Source: Paenibacillus macquariensis
GTDB lineage: Bacteria > Bacillota > Bacilli > Paenibacillales > Paenibacillaceae
Length of the DNA stretch: 36,902 nt
Direction: 5' to 3'
Assembly (NCBI RefSeq): GCF_900156375.1
Contig: NZ_FTNK01000028.1
Span: 1-36,902, forward strand
The notes under the pieces are model-generated. The model worked only from the letters and a program-made list of their open reading frames with translations. It was not told the origin of the DNA and did not search any database. The position numbers and the translations under genes were made by a program. Positions 26,180-33,626 of this stretch are shown here, piece after piece. How positions within the stretch are numbered: the stretch's first letter is position 1; each line of letters begins with the position of its first letter.

Positions 26180-26587
26180 CTAAACAATCGTATTACTGAT
26201 GATTTTGAAGAAACCATTTTCAAGTAATTGGTTAATGGACTTTCTTTCCTTATCGCTAAATAAATACCATTGGTTTTCAGTAGCGTCATAAATTAAAACT
26301 TCTGGGTAGCACTTTAAGGTTTCATCTGGAAAAGCTTTAATTAATGTATACATATCAAAACGCTTTAGGCTATCACCTTCTTGGTCCAAAAAATTATATT
26401 GACCTTCTTTATAATAAGATCCAACAGTGTCCGAAGTATACATCCACGAATAATTTGCAGGAGCTTCGACTTTACTGCCTAAGTTATCTACAAAAACATT
26501 ATAAAATGTTTCGTTATACGCGGCTTTTGCTGCATATATAGGAGTATAAACGTTTTCCGTACTTTTTCTAGAAAAGGAACTGGATAT
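26180..26587 (-). pseudogene. 5'-truncated gene for an unrecognised, probably exported protein
   Basis: The frame is open from 26587 but has no start codon until ATG 26443, giving 87 residues. Upstream codons still read as protein (TENVYTPIYAAKAAYNETFY, then NVFVDNLGSKVEAPANYSW), so the N terminus is lost. The remainder, with FDMYTLIKAFPDETLKCYPE and LLENGFFKIISNTIV, matches no family I recognise. The truncation lies 44 bases from a reversed CCCGTTA site, consistent with rearrangement there. Confidence 0.5.
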
Positions 26588-26630
26588 TTATGATAATATG
26601 GAGAAGAGATTGTGAAGAATGTACTTAAAG

Positions 26631-26652
26631 TAACGGGCAGTTTAGTTGAAGA
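26631..26652 (-). repeat. CCCGTTA-type site in reverse orientation
   Basis: TAACGGGCAGTTTAGTTGAA on the plus strand is the reverse complement of the family core (AACTAAACTG, CCCGTTA). It is the only clear copy in this orientation, and the only gene immediately beside it (map) is also reversed relative to the other accessory genes. Confidence 0.6.
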
Positions 26653-26669
26653 AAAAGCCGTTCCGTTTA

Positions 26670-26678
26670 TGCTAGAAT
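26670..26678 (+). promoter_or_regulatory. Extended -10 promoter of the methionine aminopeptidase gene
   Basis: TGCTAGAAT is an extended -10 (TG, one base, TAGAAT). No good -35 is seen 17 bases upstream. The start codon is 49 bases downstream. Confidence 0.45.
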
Positions 26679-26726
26679 CTAAATGGAATACTAATCATAA
26701 GATACTTTAAAAAGTGAGGATATACG

Positions 26727-27467
26727 ATGATTGCAAAAACAGAAGAAGATTTTAATGGTTTGAAGGAAATTGGCAAAATTGTTGCCTCCATTAGAGATGA
26801 ATTGGTACAAAGAACAATTCCTGGCATAACGACCAAAGAACTTGATGATATAGCTGGAGAGTTTTTAGAGAGAGCAGGTGCAGTTTCAGCCCCAAAAAGT
26901 GAGTATGATTTTCCTGGCTATACTTGCATTAGTGTTAATGAAGAAGTGGCACATGGTATTCCGGGTCATCGGGTTATTCATGAAGGGGATTTAGTAAATA
27001 TAGATGTTTCTGGTTCCAAAAACGGGTATTTCGCAGATACAGGAATCTCGTTTGTAGTAGGCGAAGGAGAAGAAGTATTAACGAAAATATGCGAAGTTGC
27101 TAAAAAGGCATTTGAAGCAGGGCTTAAGAAAGCAAAACCTGGTTCAAAAAAAAGTGGAATCGGAAAAGTAGTATTCCAAACAGCGAGAGAGAATGGATTA
27201 ACTGTTATCAAAAACCTTACAGGACATGGTATTGGACGTACAATACACGAAGCACCTGACCACATTTATAATTATTATGATACATGGGATGATGAATTAT
27301 TAAAGGAGGGGATGGTTATCGCATTCGAACCATTTATCTCGACCATTGAAGAAGAAGTATTCCAAAAAGAAGACGGCTGGACCTTTGTTACAGAAAAAAG
27401 CTTTGTAGCTCAATACGAACATACGATTATTCTTACGAAGGATGGACCGATTATTACTACATTGTAA
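26727..27467 (+). CDS. map: Type I methionine aminopeptidase (accessory paralogue)
   Basis: The 246-residue pita-bread metalloprotease has the expected ligands: His in EEVAHGIPG, Asp in NIDVSG, Asp in ADTGISF, His in LTGHGIGRTIHE, Glu in AFEPF and Glu in QYEHTIIL. It removes N-terminal Met from nascent proteins. The family is normally next to secY-adk-infA; here it stands alone among accessory genes, so it is likely a second copy comparable to B. subtilis YflG (MapB). RBS GAGGATAT precedes ATG. Two terminators follow. Confidence 0.93.
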   Translation: MIAKTEEDFNGLKEIGKIVASIRDELVQRTIPGITTKELDDIAGEFLERAGAVSAPKSEYDFPGYTCISVNEEVAHGIPGHRVIHEGDLVNIDVSGSKNGYFADTGISFVVGEGEEVLTKICEVAKKAFEAGLKKAKPGSKKSGIGKVVFQTARENGLTVIKNLTGHGIGRTIHEAPDHIYNYYDTWDDELLKEGMVIAFEPFISTIEEEVFQKEDGWTFVTEKSFVAQYEHTIILTKDGPIITTL

Positions 27468-27481
27468 GAGCACTAATAATT

Positions 27482-27513
27482 ATGAAAGCACCTTAATTAA
27501 AAGGTGTTTTCAT
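27482..27513 (+). terminator. Terminator after map
   Basis: ATGAAAGCACCTT (27482-27494) pairs with AAGGTGTTTTCAT (27501-27513) at 12 of 13 positions, 14 bases past the map stop. Confidence 0.7.
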
Positions 27514-27600
27514 AACGTTTATAACAACTTGTACAAATAGAATTCATTAACAGTCATTCCGACAATAATCAAGGAATGTACTTTTTTACCTTTCAAAATA

Positions 27601-27644
27601 AATCCCGAATTATCTCTTTATTTCATAGATAAGTCGGGATTTTT
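27601..27644 (+). terminator. Second terminator downstream of map
   Basis: AATCCCGAATTATCT (27601-27615) pairs with AGATAAGTCGGGATT (27627-27641) at 14 of 15 positions and is followed by T residues. From 27645 to 27866 nothing recognisable is seen. Confidence 0.8.
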
Positions 27645-27866
27645 ATGTATAGAAATACTGCTATTCCACAACCGAATACTTCGTACGATTTACTCTATGT
27701 TAATCATAAATGAGCTGTATAAAGAATCAAAAAGGTAGCTCTGCTTTCTTATTTTCAAAATAAGGATGACCATTATTGTTGTGAAAGGATTATTTTAACA
27801 GAGAAAGACCGCTTGCTAGTTTAGATCTATCTAGAGGTGTACTTTTTAACTTATTATGGAATCTTG

Positions 27867-27990
27867 CCCGTTAGTTCAATGAAAAAAGCAGGCTAACGTA
27901 GCTCCTGCTCATCAATGTGTATTATTCAACTAAATTTCTCCGTTAGCGTAACTAATTGCTGTCGCATGGCAACCCTTTAGTTTCCCGTTA
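27867..27990. repeat. Site-hairpin-site unit (diverged copy) plus an extra site
   Basis: CCCGTTAGTTCAAT (27867-27880) is followed by the hairpin AGCAGGCTAACGTAGCTCCTGCT, then TATTCAACTAAATTTCT and CCGTTAG (27940-27946). Another core, CCCGTTATTCAAC, starts at 27984, right next to the GNAT stop codon. The copy is about 80 bp and differs from the two best copies at several bases. Confidence 0.75.
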
Positions 27991-27995
27991 TTCAA

Positions 27996-28577
27996 CTAAC
28001 TCTTTCTAAGTTTGTAATAATTATATTGCCTATTTTCAATCTCAATATTGTTTTGAAATTCAAAACCACATTTTTGTATCACTTTATTCGATGGGACGTT
28101 ACGTATCTGAGCTATAGCGATGAGTTCCTCGACGTTGGTGCTCTCAAACAAATACTTAATTAACCCTTTTGCGGCTTGGGTCGTGTAACCCTTGCTTGTA
28201 TGGTCTTTTGAGATCCCATAAAAAATCTCTCTATTGGGTGATGGCACTTTATCCAATATTCCTGTACCACATACGCCGATAAACTCACCAGTCTCTTTGG
28301 ATATTATACCCAATCGCAAACGGAGTTCTCTTATATCTCCATCTTTTGATACAGCATTTAGAAACCGTTTGTTATCTGGTATTTCATAATTCATTATCCA
28401 TTCTTCCCGTTGTTCCCTGGATACGTTCCAATCAATCAAAAATTCATAAAAATGAGGTTGCCAGGTAATGTCTTGCAGGTCGTCCAAATCCTCAATTTTG
28501 TATTCTCTTAAAATAATATCCTTACAGTCAATCTTAAACACATTTTCTTCACAAGTGGAATGAGTATTTGAGCTCAT
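27996..28577 (-). CDS. GNAT-family N-acetyltransferase (RimJ/RimL-like)
   Basis: The 193-residue protein fits the Acetyltransf_3 group: DIILREYKIEDLDDL at the start, LGIISKETGEFIGVCG, the FYGISKDHTSKGYTTQAAKGLIKYLF acetyl-CoA-binding region, and ELIAIAQIRNVPSNKVIQKCGFEFQ. Substrate unknown. ATG 28577 lies eight bases from GGAG; the preceding TTG is ignored. The stop TAG (27998-27996) is six bases from a CCCGTTA site, so gene and site form one unit, as with neighbouring genes. Confidence 0.85.
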   Translation of the reverse strand: MSSNTHSTCEENVFKIDCKDIILREYKIEDLDDLQDITWQPHFYEFLIDWNVSREQREEWIMNYEIPDNKRFLNAVSKDGDIRELRLRLGIISKETGEFIGVCGTGILDKVPSPNREIFYGISKDHTSKGYTTQAAKGLIKYLFESTNVEELIAIAQIRNVPSNKVIQKCGFEFQNNIEIENRQYNYYKLRKS

Positions 28578-28686
28578 CAATTTATCTCCCTAATACATAT
28601 TTAGTAGATTGCACTTCCACGTATAATAATAACAAGCTGGATGAGGTCATGGCTGGTAAAGATTAATTATAGCTAAACTATCTCTG

Positions 28687-28772
28687 CCCGTTAGCTTAAT
28701 AAAAAAGAGCAGGCTACGTAGCTCCTGCTCATCATTGTGTGTTATTCAACTATCGTGTCCCGTTAGTTCAAT
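28687..28772. repeat. Site-hairpin-site unit, copy nearly identical to 36213-36296
   Basis: CCCGTTAGCTTAAT, six A, GAGCAGGCTACGTAGCTCCTGCTC as an imperfect hairpin with a CT bulge, ATCATTGTGTGTT, then ATTCAACTATCGTG, T, and CCCGTTAGTTCAAT. The right-hand site alone is an imperfect inverted repeat. On the minus strand the hairpin is followed by T6, so it would also work as a terminator for the upstream gene. The last site contains the RidA stop codon. Confidence 0.9.
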
Positions 28773-29110
28773 CCTTTGTACGCTATTCCGTCAATCATCA
28801 TAAGACAATCTGAATCGATGAACTCTGTTGTGGATGTCATTCTTGCAGGGAATTTGTCATTCTCAAAATACTCGCAAAAAACTTGTTCCATTTCGGGTAA
28901 ATCCTTAATATTTTTGAGGTAAACATTAACTTTCACAACGTTTTCAAGTGGTACATCGAGTTGATTGAGTGTGTCTTTTAAGTGTGAAAAAGTATTGTGA
29001 ATCTGCTCGGTAAAGGTTACTCCAAAACCTCTATGTAATCCTAGAAATACATAATCTCCAGCCTCAACAGCAGACGAATAGCTAAACGGCGTTGAAATTC
29101 GATTTATCAT
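28763..29110 (-). CDS. RidA (YjgF/YER057c) family protein
   Basis: The 115-residue protein carries AVEAGDYVFLGLHRG, the helix NTFSHLKDTLNQLDVPLENVVKVNVYL, and PARMTSTTEF with the Arg that RidA enzymes use to bind the carboxylate of imine substrates. Members hydrolyse reactive enamines/imines from PLP enzymes. ATG 29110 lies nine bases after AGGGGG; the ATG at 29116 is too close. The TAA stop (28765-28763) falls inside CCCGTTAG read as CTAACGGG, so the end of the gene is built by the repeat. Confidence 0.82.
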   Translation of the reverse strand: MINRISTPFSYSSAVEAGDYVFLGLHRGFGVTFTEQIHNTFSHLKDTLNQLDVPLENVVKVNVYLKNIKDLPEMEQVFCEYFENDKFPARMTSTTEFIDSDCLMMIDGIAYKGLN

Positions 29111-29207
29111 TTCCATGAGCCCCCTATGTAATAAGTTCACTCTTTCACAATAGAACAATTGTTCTTATTTGTAAATATTTTCTTTTAATAGAACTCTACG
29201 CTTTCCT

Positions 29208-29215
29208 GCCCGTTA
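29208..29215 (+). repeat. CCCGTTAG-type site
   Basis: TTTCCTG precedes CCCGTTAGCTGAT. The left half AACTATCG is not preserved. It separates the RidA gene from the Cys-pair protein gene. Confidence 0.55.
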
Positions 29216-29302
29216 GCTGATAAGGCTGCCAATGTTATCGGAAGTCTGTTGTCATTTCGATATAATGTTTCGAGTTCAATAATCACCTAAATAACAATTC
29301 TG

Positions 29303-29572
29303 TCAGCTATACACTCTTTTGATATTTTTATTAAACCAATGGACATAACCACAACGGTGACAAGTTAATATATTCGCTGACCGATTGGCAAAATCGAGAT
29401 TTAAAAAACTTAAGAAAGCTGTATTTAACTGTGCATATCCGTGTTCGAATTTATCATATTGACAATGAACACAGGAGATATTTATTCCATTTGCTTGATA
29501 TTGACCTGCTCCCATCGATTCTTTAATTTTCTTCGCAAATATCTTAAAGAGCCTTTTCGCTCCACTTGACAT
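29303..29572 (-). CDS. Small protein with two Cys pairs (zinc-ribbon-like)
   Basis: The 89-residue protein has a basic N-terminal helix (AKRLFKIFAKKIKESM), then CVHC (34-37), AQLNTAFLSFLNLDFANRSA, and CHRC (71-74) followed by GYVHWF. The spacing of the CxxC pairs suggests one zinc. GGGGAGGA precedes the ATG. Proteins with this CxxC...LNTA...NLDWANKSA...CxxCG pattern are common as hypothetical proteins in Firmicutes; function unknown. A 67-codon frame overlapping its start is not favoured. Confidence 0.75.
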   Translation of the reverse strand: MSSGAKRLFKIFAKKIKESMGAGQYQANGINISCVHCQYDKFEHGYAQLNTAFLSFLNLDFANRSANILTCHRCGYVHWFNKNIKRVYS

Positions 29573-29612
29573 AGCTCTAGTCCTCCCCGATCTAGTTGAT
29601 ATAAACCTAAAA

Positions 29613-29642
29613 GAACGTTGATGGTTGAAACCTTCAACGTTC
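29613..29642 (-). terminator. Terminator after the small membrane protein gene
   Basis: GAACGTTGATGGTT and AACCTTCAACGTTC pair at 13 of 14 positions around two bases; TTTT follows on the minus strand. It lies 47 bases past the stop of the upstream gene. Confidence 0.8.
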
Positions 29643-29688
29643 TAGCCATTTTATCGCTTAAAGCTTTCAAGTATATATATGCCAATAA

Positions 29689-29871
29689 TCAAAATATTCT
29701 GACCAAAATAACAATAAGGGCTAGGATTCCAACTAAAATAAGCAAATTTGTAATTTGACGAAAAAGACCAGAAACACCTTGAGAATGGAGTTTCTTTTCG
29801 TTCACATCAAAGTTAGCTTTAGACCCATAAGAATCCGCTGAATGAGAGAACGGTTTGTTTTCATCTATCAT
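29689..29871 (-). CDS. Small single-TM protein, unknown function
   Basis: Sixty residues: a hydrophilic N terminus (MIDENKPFSHSADSYGSKAN) and one C-terminal TM helix (QITNLLILVGILALIVILVRIF). AAGGGG precedes the ATG at normal distance and a good terminator follows, so it looks like a real transcribed gene. No family is recognised. Confidence 0.55.
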   Translation of the reverse strand: MIDENKPFSHSADSYGSKANFDVNEKKLHSQGVSGLFRQITNLLILVGILALIVILVRIF

Positions 29872-29931
29872 TATAACAACCCCTTCATCGATATAATTAT
29901 AACAGATTATTACATAAGTGATTTTATATTT

Positions 29932-29957
29932 CCCTATCGTGTCTCGTTAGCGTAACA
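29932..29957 (+). repeat. Degenerate CCCGTTAG-type site
   Basis: CCTATCGTGT is followed by CTCGTTAGCGTAAC, one base off the core. The CTATCGTGT left half is well kept. Confidence 0.55.
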
Positions 29958-30059
29958 GATTTGAGATATCTTACCAACCATAAACAACTTCTTTGTATAT
30001 CCCCCCATACTCCTTTCGATCTCCCTTGAAATCGGGCAAAGAAATGAGCATTTTCCAGT

Positions 30060-30099
30060 AAAAAAAGCCTCTCTGACATTTGACTGTCATTGAGGCTTT
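30060..30099 (-). terminator. Minus-strand terminator
   Basis: AAAGCCTC (30064-30071) pairs with GAGGCTTT (30092-30099), with TGACA/TGTCA inside; seven T follow on the minus strand. It lies just past a gene fragment ending at 30132. Confidence 0.8.
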
Positions 30100-30131
30100 A
30101 AGGCTTTTCTTAAGTACGTATTTATTTCACA

Positions 30132-30224
30132 TTAAATGCCGCTCTCGTACGTCAACGTGTACGCTACACCATCCTCTTTCACGATCACAGCCCGAATGTT
30201 TCCTGTTACAGACCTGCTCATCAT
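30132..30224 (-). pseudogene. 30-residue gene fragment fused to half of the repeat hairpin
   Basis: The frame MMSRSVTGNIRAVIVKEDGV plus AYTLTYESGI begins within the repeat half (ATGATGAGCAGG) and then continues into unrelated coding sequence that ends with a stop and a terminator. The coding part is the C-terminal end of an unrecognised protein. No RBS. Confidence 0.4.
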
Positions 30225-30230
30225 TGTGTG
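30213..30230. repeat. Half copy of the hairpin unit
   Basis: CCTGCTCATCATTGTGTG is identical to the right half of the hairpin unit at 28725-28742, broken at the hairpin centre. The left arm and both sites are missing. Confidence 0.75.
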
Positions 30231-30563
30231 ATTCACTTTTGTAAACATTTGTAGATTTTTTCGCAGCTTTTGCGATCCATCACATACTGTGATATTTCAT
30301 AATTAGTGAAGCTCAGAACCCGCATAAATACATTATTCTTGTTCCATAAATAAATAGAATTTGTTTATCCTTGAAGAAAAAATGATAATTCATTATTTCA
30401 TAGTTCGCTGAATTTTCGTTCCCCATTATCCATAAGTTCATATTTTGCTTCAATACCAAATAAACTTACTTCTTCGGAAATTCTTTAATGGGCCTTTTGA
30501 ATTCACAAAAAGTCTTCACGTAAAAAGTGGTTGCTTCGGTAAAATGGATCTCCACATGGGCTC
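30231..30563. other. No recognisable gene
   Basis: AT-rich DNA with no frame that looks coding on either strand and no clear hairpin. It lies between the half repeat and a possible short plus-strand frame. Confidence 0.6.
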
Positions 30564-30737
30564 ATGGCGGTCTACCCTCCCATGTCTCACAAAGTCTACG
30601 TCCCATTTTCCTACATTCAACCTGTCCATGAGGTGGAGGTCAGATATGCTGCCCGACAGAACAATCAAGATTCTAAATCTTATCCACTTCGCGATTTCAC
30701 TCGGTGGCTTTATTATGGACTACCGCTGTTCTATTAA
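30564..30737 (+). pseudogene. Possible 57-residue gene fragment, unknown
   Basis: The frame begins MAVYPPMSHKVYVPFSYIQP, continues VHEVEVRYAARQNNQDSKSY and ends DFTRWLYYGLPLFY at a TAA that lies in the left part of the next repeat site. The composition looks protein-like, but there is no RBS and the other plus frame is also open over this stretch, so it could be chance. Confidence 0.25.
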
Positions 30738-30766
30738 ACTATCGTGTCCCATGAGTTCAATTATCA
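30733..30766 (+). repeat. Degenerate CCCGTTAG-type site
   Basis: ATTAAACTATCGTGT is followed by CCCATGAGTTCAATTA. The flanks match the consensus; the core has CATG in place of CGTT. Confidence 0.6.
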
Positions 30767-30787
30767 CCTAAAATTACAGTCACTCTT

Positions 30788-30901
30788 TTAATAATTTTTG
30801 ACCAAGTCGCGTATTTCTTTTTCATCATCAGCTACAAGTACGCGAATATTCCCTATATTCTCATCGACTCCATAAGTTAAGTATTTATATCTCACATGCA
30901 T
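30788..30901 (-). pseudogene. 37-residue fragment resembling a response-regulator receiver start
   Basis: The frame reads MHVRYKYLTYGVDENIGNIR then VLVADDEKEIRDLVKNY and stops. VLVADDEKEIRDLVKNY resembles the first beta strand, acidic pair and helix of OmpR-type receivers; nothing of the phospho-acceptor remains. No RBS. The GNIRxxxxxxD segment also recalls the fragment at 30132-30224. Confidence 0.35.
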
Positions 30902-30909
30902 TGACTATT

Positions 30910-31100
30910 TTACATGAAATACAGCTTCTTCGGCGAATCTTTGATTAGCATTTTAATATGCCTGAAGCCGAATCGATCAATTCCGCTTTCACTAGTTTCG
31001 TGATCGTATCGTCTATGAATATAAGTTCTTGTCCTTTCCCCTGGGATAAGAACCTACATCATTAAATTCCGCGACTTCATAAGCGTATATGTTCTTGTCC
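30910..31100 (-). pseudogene. Frame-shifted gene remnant, unknown
   Basis: Three frames must be joined: LSQDKNIYAYEVAEFNDVGS, then GQELIFIDDTITKLVKAELI DSASG, then KMLIKDSPKKLYFM and stop. Each piece reads like protein with Bacillales codon use, so this is a gene broken by two small indels. The family is not recognised. Confidence 0.4.
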
Positions 31101-31172
31101 TGCGACAACTACGATTCGCTTAAGAAAACCGACACCCGCCCTCAAATAATGAGCGCGATGTCAGCTTTAAAC

Positions 31173-33332
31173 TTAACGGCCAAACTCTTTGTTGAGTAAT
31201 TTAATGTGAGCCGCAGTAGCGTCCGGTCCTACCGAGTTGATGGCCGTTACCAAAATATGCTTCCCACCTAGAGGTCCGAAGGCTCTCGTCTCGAATCCGA
31301 AAGTACCGCCGGCATGCCCCCAATAGGATTGCCCGTCCGGTGTTTTCCCTTCAAAAATCCCTAGTCCGACTTTACCCATAGGTGAATCTACTGTTGTGAG
31401 CATCTGGTCCATCATCTCTTGATTTAGTAGCTTTCCGCCTAGCAGCGCACTGAAGAAGGTGGTCAAATCTTTGACGTTTGATACTATATCTCCGGCTGCA
31501 TTTGCCCAGGATTGATTCATTTCAGTCAAATCATACAAATGACCCGATCTATCCATATTATATCCCGTGGCATGCTTACCCGGAATATGGGAGCTATTCT
31601 CCATGACGAACGTCTCCGTCAGCCCGAGCGGTTCGATGAACCGTTTCCTGATCTGTTCCGCATACGTATCCCCGGTTACCTTCTGAATAATTTTGCCGGC
31701 AAGTACCGTATTGACGTTGGAATAGTTCCATCCCTTCCCCGGTGCATATACAGGCGGTTTTGCAAGTGCCAAGCCGTTAAGATCGTCGACGGAATAGTAA
31801 CGGAAAGGATTTTGAGGTAAGATTATATCCCGCAAATTATCATCCGTATAGCTCGCAAGCCCGCTTGTATGGTTCAATAACTGACGAATCTTGATATTGT
31901 TACCGTCATACCCATTCCCCTTTACGACGCCTGGTAGCCATTTTTCGACTGAATCATCCAGACTCAATTGTTTCTCCTCAGCCAACTGCAATACAACGGA
32001 AGCGGTGAACGTCTTCGTGACGCTTCCGATACGGAATGAAAAATCTGGTTCTACCCGGCTTGGTACTTCGTAACTGGCTGTACCTGTAGCGTAGGACCAG
32101 CGTTTCCCATCCTGCAGCCCGCCCGCCACGACACTTGGGACGCGTTTGCTTGTAATCACTTCATCCATGACGCGTTTGACATCTTCCCGATGCTTGCTTT
32201 TCTTTTCCTTTTCCGTGAGTTCTTTTTTTGGTTCGCTTGCGAACTCCGATGCTATAATATTGTCAATGTGTTTAACCGCATCACCCAGTACATTGATATT
32301 GATCGAGATGACATGTTCACCGTCTTCCGTTCCACCCGCAAAGTTAGTAAATCCGGGAATACCGCCGCCATGTCCCCATACGTAGGTACCGTTAGGCAGC
32401 TTTGTTTGATAGATGCCAAGTCCATACTGCCCAAATGGGGAATCGGCTGTGCTGGTCATCATCTCCTTCTTCATCTCCGGTGTCAACAGCTTGTCACCAA
32501 GTAAGGCACGGAAAAACGTCGTCATGTCTTCCCCTGTCGAGATGATGTCCCCGCCAGCATTTGCAATCGATGGGTTGAGCAGCGTTATATCTACTAATTT
32601 ATTTCCCGTGTCCAAGTAGCCGCGGGCATTTTTTTTCGGAATATCCATCGAGTTGCCTGGGAGGAATGTTTCTTTCAATTGAAGCGGTTCAATAATTCGC
32701 TTCTTAATCTGCTCTGCATAGGTTTCCCCGGTAGCTTTCTGGATAATGAGTCCCAGAATCGCGTAATTTGTGTTCGAGTATGCCCACCCCGTTACCGGTT
32801 TTTGCTTCAATCCGATGGCTACTAACTGTTCGGCTGTATAATTTCCGTCTGGATTCGTGAGTAATATCGTTTTTAGCTCTGGCGTCAAGTAGTCTGGAAG
32901 TCCGCTTGTTTGATTCAACAATTGACGAATCTTAATCTTATTGCCGTCGTGCCCATTGCCCTGTACCAGCCCCGGAAGCCATTTCTCTACCGTATCGTCA
33001 AGGGACAGCTTCTTCTCACCGGCAAGCAGCAAGACAACCGTAGCGACAAACGTCTTTGTTGTACTTCCGATTCGGAATGCGGAGTCGGCGTCTACTTTAT
33101 GGTTTCTTTCGATATTCCCTTCACCGGAAGCATAAGACCAGCTCGCATCTCCTTTCTTCACGGTAACGACAACGCCTGGAATATTGTCGCTATTGGCAGC
33201 TTTATCGATCGCTTGATAGGTTGCCGTGTGACCCGCGGCGTGCAGCGTTCCATAAGCAGGGAATACCGGTGCAACCGCCAATATCGCTGTTAACGTAAGT
33301 GCAACTCTTTTGTGCTTGATGAATGATTTCAT
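31173..33332 (-). CDS. Secreted protein with two tandem serine beta-lactamase-like domains
   Basis: The 719-residue protein has a signal peptide (RVALTLTAILAVAPVFPAYGTLHA) and two homologous class C/PBP4*-type domains. Domain 1: Ser90-T-T-Lys93, Tyr185-S-Asn187, His321-G-G. A Lys/Glu-rich linker spans 366-386. Domain 2: Ser437-V-T-Lys440, Tyr537-S-Asn539, His673-A-G. Both keep SxxK, YxN and HxG, so both may be active. Single-domain relatives are D-Ala-D-Ala carboxypeptidases, esterases or peptidases; beta-lactam resistance should not be assumed. RBS AGGAG precedes ATG by eight bases. Divergent from a kinase/regulator gene. Confidence 0.9.
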   Translation of the reverse strand: MKSFIKHKRVALTLTAILAVAPVFPAYGTLHAAGHTATYQAIDKAANSDNIPGVVVTVKKGDASWSYASGEGNIERNHKVDADSAFRIGSTTKTFVATVVLLLAGEKKLSLDDTVEKWLPGLVQGNGHDGNKIKIRQLLNQTSGLPDYLTPELKTILLTNPDGNYTAEQLVAIGLKQKPVTGWAYSNTNYAILGLIIQKATGETYAEQIKKRIIEPLQLKETFLPGNSMDIPKKNARGYLDTGNKLVDITLLNPSIANAGGDIISTGEDMTTFFRALLGDKLLTPEMKKEMMTSTADSPFGQYGLGIYQTKLPNGTYVWGHGGGIPGFTNFAGGTEDGEHVISININVLGDAVKHIDNIIASEFASEPKKELTEKEKKSKHREDVKRVMDEVITSKRVPSVVAGGLQDGKRWSYATGTASYEVPSRVEPDFSFRIGSVTKTFTASVVLQLAEEKQLSLDDSVEKWLPGVVKGNGYDGNNIKIRQLLNHTSGLASYTDDNLRDIILPQNPFRYYSVDDLNGLALAKPPVYAPGKGWNYSNVNTVLAGKIIQKVTGDTYAEQIRKRFIEPLGLTETFVMENSSHIPGKHATGYNMDRSGHLYDLTEMNQSWANAAGDIVSNVKDLTTFFSALLGGKLLNQEMMDQMLTTVDSPMGKVGLGIFEGKTPDGQSYWGHAGGTFGFETRAFGPLGGKHILVTAINSVGPDATAAHIKLLNKEFGR

Positions 33333-33451
33333 AATGCATCGCTCCTATTTTTTGGAATGTTGTATTGATTCACTCCTTCACCTTACCCCCGAAATTGTAA
33401 AAACGGCTATTGATGAAACCGCCAAACTTTTGATGACATCGCCCTTATATC

Positions 33452-33473
33452 TTGTCACATAGCTATATGACAA
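33452..33473. promoter_or_regulatory. 22-bp near-perfect palindrome in the divergent gap
   Basis: TTGTCACATAG and CTATATGACAA are reverse complements except for one C/T position per arm. It lies in the middle of the 294-bp gap between the beta-lactamase-like gene and the kinase-regulator gene, so a LuxR-type dimer could control either. No other gene-like feature is seen in the gap. Confidence 0.55.
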
Positions 33474-33626
33474 ATGTTCAATGACTCATGTGACGTGCTT
33501 GCTGCAGCCAAGCTCCCAACCGTTCTCCCCTTTTCGCTTGACGACTCAAGATGTAATGATGCATGATAGGGTCTGAATCCATCAGAAATCGATGATCAAA
33601 TAAATACAAGCAGGTGTGCATAATTC

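Noticed and set aside
29482..29685. 67-codon minus-strand frame
   Set aside because: It runs through the terminator hairpin at 29613-29642 and overlaps the better supported Cys-pair protein start.
30445..30771. 108-codon plus-strand frame
   Set aside because: Composition is not protein-like, it has no RBS, and it reads through a repeat site; another frame in the same DNA looks more coding.
31173..33332. Beta-lactam resistance gene
   Set aside because: SxxK/YxN/HxG motifs occur in many esterases, peptidases and carboxypeptidases; sequence alone does not support a resistance claim.
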